DNA of 64,000 nucleotides, from positions 11,926,174-11,990,173 of the forward strand of contig OU452223.1 in NCBI GenBank assembly GCA_911728455.2, in the 5' to 3' direction. Made by a program: the position numbers and the translations under genes. The first letter of the stretch is position 1; each line of letters begins with the position of its first letter. This DNA is from Marthasterias glacialis. Its lineage: Eukaryota; Echinodermata; Asteroidea; Forcipulatida; Asteriidae. Positions 51,274-61,200 of the stretch are shown piece by piece. The notes beneath the pieces are model-generated. The model made no database searches and was not told where the DNA came from. It saw only the letters and a list, made by a program, of their open reading frames with translations.

Positions 51274-53762
51274 TTGCTATTTGCCCAAATATTGCGAATT
51301 GAACCCTTCCCCACACACACACCCTCTTCAGTGACATCTACTCTATCAATTTCTATCATAAAATCGCATCAAAATTTTTGGACCAAAATTGCGAGTGCTC
51401 ACAGGGAGCTCCCTGTGAGAAATTTTAATTTTGGACCCATTTTGAAAAGTGCTTTTCATGGAATCAGTCGATGCGGGCGGCTCTTCCGAAACGTGTCCAA
51501 CAAACTAGAGCTCCCAACTCGCGTTATTTCGGGAGCTAGCGAGCTTTTTCGGCCATCTTGATGACGTCAGAGTTGACCTAAATATTGCTATTTGCCCAAA
51601 TATCGCGAATTGACCCCTTCCCCACACACAAACCCTCTTCAGTGACATCTACTCTATCAATTTCTATCATAAAATCGCATCAAAATTTTTGGACCAAAAT
51701 TGCGAGTGCTCACAGGGAGCTCCCTGTGAGAAATTTTAATTTTGGACCCATTTTGAAAAGTGCTTTTCATGGAATCAGTCGATGCTGGCGGCTCTTCCGA
51801 AACGTGTCCAACAAACTAGAGCTTCTAACTCGCGTTATTTCGGGAGCTAGCGAACTTTTCCGGCCATCTTGATGACGTCAGAGTTGACCTAAATATTGCT
51901 ATTTGCCCAAATATCGCGAATTGACCCCTTCCCCACACACAAACCCTCTTCAGTGACATCTACTCTATCAATTTCTATCATAAAATCGCATCAAAATTTT
52001 TGGACCAAAATTGCGAGTGCTCACAGGGAGCTCCCTGTGAGAAATTTTAATTTTGGACCCATTTTGAAAAGTGCTTTTCATGGAATCAGTCGATGCTGGC
52101 GGCTCTTCCGAAACGTGTCCAACAAACTAGAGCTCCTAACTCGCGTTATTTCGGGAGCTAGCGAGCTTTTCCGGCCATCTTCATGACGTCAGAGTTGACC
52201 TTAATATTGCTATTTGCCCAAATATTGCGAATTGACCCCTTCCCCACACACAAACCCTCTTCAGTGACATCTACTCTATCAATTTCTATCATAAAATCGC
52301 ATCAAAATTTTTGGACCAAAATTGCGAGTGCTCACAGGGAGCTCCCTGTGAGAAATTTTAATTTTGGACCCATTTTGAAAAGTGCTTTTCATGGAATCAG
52401 TCGATGCGGGCGGCTCTTCCGAGACGTGTCCAACAAACTAGAGCTCCCAACTCGCGTTATTTCGGGAGCTAGCGAGCTTTTTCGGCCATCTTGATGACGT
52501 CAGAGTTGACCTAAATATTGCTATTTGCCCAAATATTGCGAATTGACCCCTTCCCCACACACAAACCCTCTTCAGTGACATCTACTCTATCAATTTCTAT
52601 CATAAAATCGCATCAAAATTTTTGGACCAAAATTGCGAATGCTCACAGGGAGCTCCCTGTGAGAAATTTTAATTTTGGACCCATTTTGAAAAGTGCTTTT
52701 CATGAAATCAGTCGATGCGGGCGGCTCTTCCGAGACGTGTCCAACAAACTAGAGCTCCCAACTCGCGTTATTTCGGGAGCTAGCGAGCTTTTTCGGCCAT
52801 CTTGATGACGTCAGAGTTGACCTAAATATTGCTATTTGCCCAAATATTGCGAATTGACCCCTTCCCCACACACAAACCCTCTTCAGTGACATCTACTCTA
52901 TCAATTTCTATCATAAAATCGCATCAAAATTTTTGGACCAAAATTGCGAATGCTCACAGGGAGCTCCCTGTGAGAAATTTTAATTCTGGACCCATTTTGA
53001 AAAGTGCTTTTCATGAAATCAGTCGATGCGGGCGGCTCTTCCGAGACGTGTCCAACAAACTAGAGCTCCCAACTCGCGTTATTTCGGGAGCTAGCGAGCT
53101 TTTTCGGCCATCTTGATGACGTCAGAGTTGACCTAAATATTGCTATTTGCCAAAATATTGCGAATTGACCCCTTCCCCACACACAAACCCTCTTCAGTGA
53201 CATCTACTCTATCAATTTCTATCATAAAATCGCATCAAAATTTTTGGACCAAAATTGCGAGTGCTCACAGGGAGCTCCCTGTGAGAAATTTTAATTTTGG
53301 ACCCATTTTGAAAAGTGCTTTTCATGGAATCAGTCGATGCGGGCGGCTCTTCCGAGACGTGTCCAACAAACTAGAGCTCCCAACTCGCGTTATTTAGGGA
53401 GCTAGCGAGCTTTTTCGGCCATCTTGATGACGTCAGAGTTGACCTAAATATTGCTATTTGCCCAAATATTGCGAATTGACCCCTTCCCCACACACAAACC
53501 CTCTTCAGTGACATCTACTCTAACAATTTCTATCATAAAATCGCATCAAAATTTTTGGACCTAAATTGCGATTGCTCACAGGGAGCTCCCTTTGAGAAAA
53601 TTTTAATTTTGGACCCATTTTGAAAAGTGCTTTTCATGGAATCAGTCGATGCGGGCGGCTCTTCCGAGACGTGTCCAACAAACTAGAGCTCCCAACTCGC
53701 GTTATTTCGGGAGCTAGCCAGCTTTTTCGGCCATCTTGATGACGTCAGAGTTGACCTAAATA
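51274..53762 (+). repeat. Satellite B 8-mer higher-order block, first copy (2,489 bp)
   Basis: Eight monomers of distinct types in fixed order, repeated from 53,763. Matching pairs at an offset of 2,489 bp include 51,274/53,763 (CACACACACACC type), 51,585/54,074 (ATATCGCGAATTG with GATGCTGGCGG), 52,183/54,672 (CTTCATGACG then ACCTTAATATTG) and 52,518/55,007 (GCGAATGCTC with CATGAAATCAG). The first type also occurs at 47,541 and 50,651. Confidence 0.82.
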
Positions 53763-56562
53763 TTGCTATTTGCCCAAATATTGCGAATTGAACCCTTCCC
53801 CACACACACACCCTCTTCAGTGACATCTACTCTATCAATTTCTATCATAAAATCGCATCAAAATTTTTGGACCAAAATTGCGAGTGCTCACAGGGAGCTC
53901 CCTGTGAGAAATTTTAATTTTGGACCCATTTTGAAAAGTGCTTTTCATGGAATCAGTCGATGCGGGCGGCTCTTCCGAAACGTGTCCAACAAACTAGAGC
54001 TCCCAACTCGCGTTATTTCGGGAGCTAGCGAGCTTTTTCGGCCATCTTGATGACGTCAGAGTTGACCTAAATATTGCTATTTGCCCAAATATCGCGAATT
54101 GACCCCTTCCCCACACACAAACCCTCTTCAGTGACATCTACTCTATCAATTTCTATCATAAAATCGCATCAAAATTTTTGGACCAAAATTGCGAGTGCTC
54201 ACAGGGAGCTCCCTGTGAGAAATTTTAATTTTGGACCCATTTTGATAAGTGCTTTTCATGGAATCAGTCGATGCTGGCGGCTCTTCCGAAACGTGTCCAA
54301 CAAACTAGAGCTTCTAACTCGCGTTATTTCGGGAGCTAGCGAGCTTTTCCGGCCATCTTGATGACGTCAGAGTTGACCTAAATATTGCTATTTGCCCAAA
54401 TATCGCGAATTGACCCCTTCCCCACACACAAACCCTCTTCAGTGACATCTACTCTATCAATTTCTATCATAAAATCGCATCAAAATTTTTGCACCAAAAT
54501 TGCGAGTGCTCACAGGGAGCTCCCTGTGAGAAATTTTAATTTTTGACCCATTTTGAAAAGTGCTTTTCATGGAATCAGTCGATGCTGGCGGCTCTTCCGA
54601 AACGTGTCCAACAAACTAGAGCTCCTAACTCGCGTTATTTCGGGAGCTAGCGAGCTTTTCCGGCCATCTTCATGACGTCAGAGTTGACCTTAATATTGCT
54701 ATTTGCCCAAATATTGCGAATTGACCCCTTCCCCACACACAAACCCTCTTCAGTGACATCTACTCTATCAATTTCTATCATAAAATCGCATCAAAATTTT
54801 TGGACCAAAATTGCGAGTGCTCACAGGGAGCTCCCTGTGAGAAATTTTAATTTTGGACCCATTTTGAAAAGTGCTTTTCATGGAATCAGTCGATGCGGGC
54901 GGCTCTTCCGAGACGTGTCCAACAAACTAGAGCTCCCAACTCGCGTTATTTCGGGAGCTAGCGAGCTTTTTCGGCCATCTTGATGACGTCAGAGTTGACC
55001 TAAATATTGCTATTTGCCCAAATATTGCGAATTGACCCCTTCCCCACACACAAACCCTCTTCAGTGACATCTACTCTATCAATTTCTATCATAAAATCGC
55101 ATCAAAATTTTTGGACCAAAATTGCGAATGCTCACAGGGAGCTCCCTGTGAGAAATTTTAATTTTGGACCCATTTTGAAAAGTGCTTTTCATGAAATCAG
55201 TCGATGCGGGCGGCTCTTCCGAGACGTGTCCAACAAACTAGAGCTCCCAACTCGCGTTATTTCGGGAGCTAGCGAGCTTTTTCGGCCATCTTGATGACGT
55301 CAGAGTTGACCTAAATATTGCTATTTGCCCAAATATTGCGAATTGACCCCTTCCCCACACACAAACCCTCTTCAGTGACATCTACTCTATCAATTTCTAT
55401 CATAAAATCGCATCAAAATTTTTGGACCAAAATTGCGAATGCTCACAGGGAGCTCCCTGTGAGAAATTTTAATTTTGGACCCATTTTGAAAAGTGCTTTT
55501 CATGAAATCAGTCGATGCGGGCGGCTCTTCCGAGACGTGTCCAACAAACTAGAGCTCCCAACTCGCGTTATTTCGGGAGCTAGCGAGCTTTTTCGGCCAT
55601 CTTGATGACGTCAGAGTTGACCTAAATATTGCTATTTGCCAAAATATTGCGAATTGACCCCTTCCCCACACACAAACCCTCTTCAGTGACATCTACTCTA
55701 TCAATTTCTATCATAAAATCGCATCAAAATTTTTGGACCAAAATTGCGAGTGCTCACAGGGAGCTCCCTGTGAGAAATTTTAATTTTGGACCCATTTTGA
55801 AAAGTGCTTTTCATGGAATCAGTCGATGTGGGCGGCTCTTCCGAGACGTGTCCAACAAACTAGAGCTCCTAACTCGCGTTATTTCGGGAGCTAGCGAGCT
55901 TTTCCGGCCATCTTCATGACGTCAGAGTTGACCTTAATATTGCTATTTGCCCAAATATTGCGAATTGACCCCTTCCCCACACACAAACCCTCTTCAGTGA
56001 CTTCTACTCTATCAATTTCTATCATAAAATCGCATCAAAATTTTTGGACCAAAATTGCGATTGCTCACAGGGAGCTCCCTGTGAGAAATTTTAATTTTGG
56101 ACCCATTTTGAAAAGTGCTTTTCATGGAATCAGTCGATGCGGGCGGCTCTTCCGAGACGTGTCCAACAAACTAGAGCTCCCAACTCGCGTTATTTAGGGA
56201 GCTAGCGAGCTTTTTCGGCCATCTTGATGACGTCAGAGTTGACCTAAATATTGCTATTTGCCCAAATATTGCGAATTGACCCCTTCCCCACACACAAACC
56301 CTCTTCAGTGACATCTACTCTAACAATTTCTATCATAAAATCGCATCAAAATTTTTGGACCTAAATTGCGATTGCTCACAGGGAGCTCCCTTTGAGAAAA
56401 TTTTAATTTTGGACCCATTTTGAAAAGTGCTTTTCATGGAATCAGTCGATGCGGGCGGCTCTTCCGAGACGTGTCCAACAAACTAGAGCTCCCAACTCGC
56501 GTTATTTCGGGAGCTAGCGAGCTTTTTCGGTCATCTTGATGACGTCAGAGTTGACCTAAATA
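53763..56562 (+). repeat. Satellite B higher-order block, second copy, one monomer longer
   Basis: Matches 51,274-53,762 at an offset of 2,489 bp for most of its length. The last markers, TTATTTAGGGAGC (53,390 and 56,190) and CTCTAACAATTTC with GGACCTAAATTGCGATTG (53,518 and 56,318), are 2,800 bp apart, nine monomers. An extra monomer with GATGTGGGCGGC followed by ACCTTAATATTG (55,826-55,939) accounts for the difference, so this copy gained or the first copy lost one unit. Confidence 0.8.
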
Positions 56563-57808
56563 TTGCTATTTGCCCAAATATTGCGAATTGACCCCTTCCC
56601 CACACACAAACCCTCTTCAGTGACATCTGCTCTATCAATTTCTATCATAAAATTGCATCAAAATTTTTTTGACCAAAATTGCGAGTGCTCACAGGGAGCT
56701 CCCTGTGAGAAATTTAAATTTTGGACCCATTTTGAAAAGTGCTTTTCATGGAATCAGTCGATGCGGGCGGCTCTTCCGAGACGTGTCCAACAAACTAGAG
56801 CTCCCAACTCGCGTTATTTCGGGAGCTAGCGAGCTTTTTCGGCCATCTTGATGACGTCAGAGTTGACCTAAATATTGCTATTTGCCCAAATATTGCGAAT
56901 TGACCCCTTCCCCACACACAAACCCTCTTCAGTGACATCTGCTCTATCAATTTCTATCATAAAATCGCATCAAAAATTTTGGACCAAAATTGCGAGTGCT
57001 CACAGGGAGCTCCCTGTGAGAAATTTTAATTTTGGACCCATTTTGAAAAGTGCTTTTCATGAAATCAGTCGATGCGGGCGGCTCTTCCGAGACGTGTCAA
57101 ACAAACTAGAGCTCCCAACTCGCGTTATTTCGGGAGCTAGCGAGCTATTTCGGCCATCTTGATGACGTCAGAGTTGACCTAAATATTGCTATTTGCCCAA
57201 ATATTGCGAATTGACCCCTTCCCCACACACAAACCCTCTTCAGTGACATCTGCTCTATCAATTTCTATCATAAAATCGCATCAAAAATTTTGGACCAAAA
57301 TTGCGAGTGCTCACAGGGAGCTCCCTGTCAGAAAATTTTAATTTTGGACCCATTTTGAAAAGTGCTTTTCATGGAATCAGTCGATGCGGGCGGCTCTTCC
57401 AAGACGTGTCCAACAAACTAAAGCTCCCAACTCGCGTTATTTCGGGAGCTAGCGAGCTTTTTCGGTCATCTTGATGACATCAGAGTTGACCTAAATATTG
57501 CTATTTGCCCAAATATTGCGAATTGACCCCTTCCCCACACACAAACCCTCTTCAGTGACATCTGCTCTATCAATTTCTATCATAAAATTGCATCAAAATT
57601 TTTGGACCAAAATTGCGAGTGCTCACAGGGAGCTCCCTGTGAGAAATTTTAATTTTGGACCCATTTTTAAAAGTGCTTTTCATGGAATCAGTCGATGCGG
57701 GCGGCACTTCAGAGACGTGTCCAACAAACTAGAGCTCCCAACTCGCGTTATTTCGGGAGCTAGCCAGCTTTTTCGGCCATCTTGATGACGTCAGAGTTGA
57801 CCTAAATA

Positions 57809-58110
57809 TTGCTATTTGCCCAAATATTGCGAATTGACCCCTTCCCCACACACAAACCCTCTTCAGTGACATCTACTCTATCAATTTCTATCATAAAATC
57901 GCATCAAAATTTTTGGACCAAAATTGCGAGTGCTCATAGGGAGAAAATTTTAATTTTGGACCCATTTTTAAAAGTGCTTTTTCATGAAATCAGTCGATGC
58001 GGGCGGCTCTTCCGAGACGTGTCCAACAAACTAGAGCTCCCAACTCGCGTTATTTCGGGAGCTAGCGAGCTTTTTCGGCCATCTTGATGACGTCACAGTT
58101 GACCTAAAAA
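57809..58110 (+). repeat. Satellite B monomer lacking one palindrome arm
   Basis: At 57,933-57,943 the left arm is present as CTCATAGGGAG and is followed immediately by AAAATTTTAA. The right arm CTCCCTGTGAG, exactly 11 bases, is missing. With two single-base insertions nearby the copy is 302 bp instead of 311. The loss fits slippage across a hairpin or deletion between the similar GGGAG and GTGAG ends of the arms. Confidence 0.88.
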
Positions 58111-58835
58111 TTGCTATTTGCACAAATATTGCGAATTGACCCCTTCCCCACACACAAACCCTCTTCAGTGACATCTACTCTATCAATTTCTATCAAAAAA
58201 TCGCATCAAAATTTTTGGACCAAAATTGCGAGTGCTCACAGGGAGCTCCCTGTGAGAAATTTTAATTTTGGACCCATTTTTAAAAGTGCTTTTCATGGAA
58301 TCAGTCGATGCGGGCGGCTCTTCCGAGACGTGTCCAACAAACTAGAGCTCCCAACTCGCGTTATTTCGGGAGCTAGCGAGCTTTTTCGGTCATCTTGATG
58401 ACGTCAGAGTTGACTTAAATATTGCTATTTGCCTAAATATTGCGAATTGACCCTTCCCCACACACAAACCCTCTTCAGTGACATCTGCTCTATCAATTTC
58501 TATCATAAAATTGCATCAAAATTTTTGGACCAAAATTGCGAGTGCTCACAGGGAGCTCCCTGTGAGAAATTTTAATTTTGGACCCATTTTGAAAAGTGCT
58601 TTTCATGAAATCAGTCGATGCGGGCGGCTCTTCCGAGACGTGTCCAACAAACTAGAGCTCCCAACTTGCGTTATTTCGGGAGCTAGCGAGCTTTTTCAAC
58701 CATCTTGATGACGTCAGAGTTGACCTAAAAATTGCTATTTGCACAAATTTTGCGAATTGACCCCTTCCCCACACACAAACCCTCTTCAGTGACATATACT
58801 CTATCAATTTCTATCATAAAATCGCATCAAAATTT

Positions 58836-61200
58836 TTGGACCAAATTGCGAGTGCTCACAGGGAGCTCCCTGTGAGAAATTTTAATTTTGGACCCATTTT
58901 GAAAAGTGCTTTTCATGGAATCAGTCGTTGCGGGCGGCTCTTCCGAGACGTGTCCAACAAACTAGAGCTCCCAACTCGCGTTATTTCGGGAGCTAGCGAG
59001 CTTTTTCGGCCATCTTGATGGCGTCACAGTTGACCTAAATATTGCTATTTGCCCAAATATTGCGAATTGACCCCTTCCCCACACACAAACCCTCTTCAGT
59101 GACATCTACTCTATCAATTTCTATCATAAAATCGCATCAAAATTTTTGGACCAAAATTGCGAGTGCTCACAGGGAGCTCCCTGTGAGAAAATTTTAATTT
59201 TGGACCCATTTTGAAAAGTGCTTTTCATGAAATCAGTCGATGCGGGCGGCTCTTCCGAGACGTGTCCAACAAACTAGAGCTCCCAACTCGCGTTATTTCG
59301 GGAGCTAGCGAGCTTTTTCGGCCATCTTGATGACGTCACAGTTGACCTAAAAATTGCTATTATTTTGCACAAATATTGCGAATAGACCCCTTCCCCACAC
59401 ACAAACCCTCTTCAGTGACATCTGCTCTATCAATTTCTATCATAAAATCGCATCAAAAATTTTGGACCAAAATTGCGAGTGCTCACAGGGAGCTCCCTGT
59501 GAGAAATTTTAATTTTGGACCCATTTTGAAAAGTGCTTTTCATGGAATCAGTCGATGCGGGCGGCTCTTCCGAGACGTGTCCAACAAACTAGAGCTCCCA
59601 ACTTGCGTTATTTCGGGAGCTAGCGAGCTTTTTCAACCATCTTGATGACGTCAGAGTTGACCTAAATATTGCTATTTGCCCAAATATTGCGAATTGACCC
59701 CTTCCCCACACACAAACCCTCTTCAGTGACATCTACTCTATCAATTTCTATCATAAAATCGCATCAAAATTTTCGGACCAAAATTGCGAGTGCTCACAGG
59801 GAGCTCCCTGTGAGAAATTTTAATATTTGACCCATTTTGAAAAGTGCTTTTCATGGAATCAGTCGATGCGGGCGGCTCTTCCGAGACGTGTCCAACAAAC
59901 TAGAGCTCCCAACTCGCGTTATTTCGGGAGCTAGCCAGCTTTTTCGGCCATCTTGATGACGTCACAGTTGACCTAAATATTGCTTTTTGCCCAAATATTG
60001 CGAATTGACCCCTTCCCCACACACAAACCCTCTTCAGTGACATCTACTATATCAATTTCTATCAGGAAATCGCATCAAAATTTTTGGACCAAAATTGCGA
60101 GTGCTCACAGGGAGCTCCCTGTGAGAAATTTTAATATTTGACCCATTTTGAAAAGTGCTTTTCATGGAATCAGTCGATGCGGGCGGCTCTTCCGAGACGT
60201 GTCCAACAAACTAGAGCTCCCAACTCGCGTTATTTCGGGAGCTAGCCAGCTTTTTCGGCCATCTTGATGACGTCACAGTTGACCTAAATATTGCTATTTG
60301 CCCAAATATTGCGAATTGACCCCTTCCCCACACACAAACCCTCTTCAGTGACATCTACTATATCAATTTCTATCATAAAATCGCATCAAAATTTTTGGAC
60401 CAAATTGCGAGTGCTCACAGGGAGCTCCCTGTGAGAAATTTTAATTTTGGACCCATTTTGAAAAGTGCTTTTCATGGAATCAGTCGTTGCGGGCGGCTCT
60501 TCCGAGACGTGTCCAACAAACTAGAGCTCCCAACTCGCGTTATTTCGGGAGCTAGCGAGCTTTTTCGGCCATCTTGATGGCGTCACAGTTGACCTAAATA
60601 TTGCTTTTTGCCCAAATATTGCGAATTGACCCCTTCCCCACACACAAACCCTCTTCAGTGACATCTACTCTATCAATTTCTATCATAAAATCGCATCAAA
60701 ATTTTTGGACCAAAATTGCGAGTGCTCACAGGGAGCTCCCTGTGAGAAAATTTTAATTTTGGACCCATTTTGAAAAGTGCTTTTCATGAAATCAGTCGAT
60801 GCGGGCGGCTCTTCCGAGACGTGTCCAACAAACTAGAGCTCCCAAGTCGCGTTATTTCGGGAGCTAGCGAGCTTTTTCGGCCATCTTGATGACGTCACAG
60901 TTGACCTAAACATTGCTATTTGCACAAATATTGCGAATAGACCCCTTCCCCACACACAAACCCTCTTCAGTGACATCTGCTCTATCAATTTCTATCATAA
61001 AATCGCATCAAAAATTTTGGACCAAAATTGCGAGTGCTCACAGGGAGCTCCCTGTGAGAAATTTTAATTTTGGACCCATTTTGAAAAGTGCTTTTCATGG
61101 AATCAGTCGATGCGGGCGGCTCTTCCGAGACGTGTCCAACAAACTAGAGCTCCCAACTTGCGTTATTTCGGGAGCTAGCGAGCTTTTTCAACCATCTTGA
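58836..61200 (+). repeat. Satellite B 5-mer higher-order repeat, two partial copies
   Basis: Markers recur at 1,555-1,559 bp, five monomers: GGACCAAATTGCG with one A fewer and TCAGTCGTTGCGGG (58,923 and 60,482), TGGCGTCACAG (59,019 and 60,578), GCGAATAGACC (59,389 and 60,944), AACTTGCGTTATT with TTTTTCAACCATC (59,600 and 61,155), and TTTAATATTTGACCC (59,819 and 61,374). A 4-5 base insertion near 59,359 (GCTATTATTTTGCAC) explains the two offsets. Confidence 0.78.
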
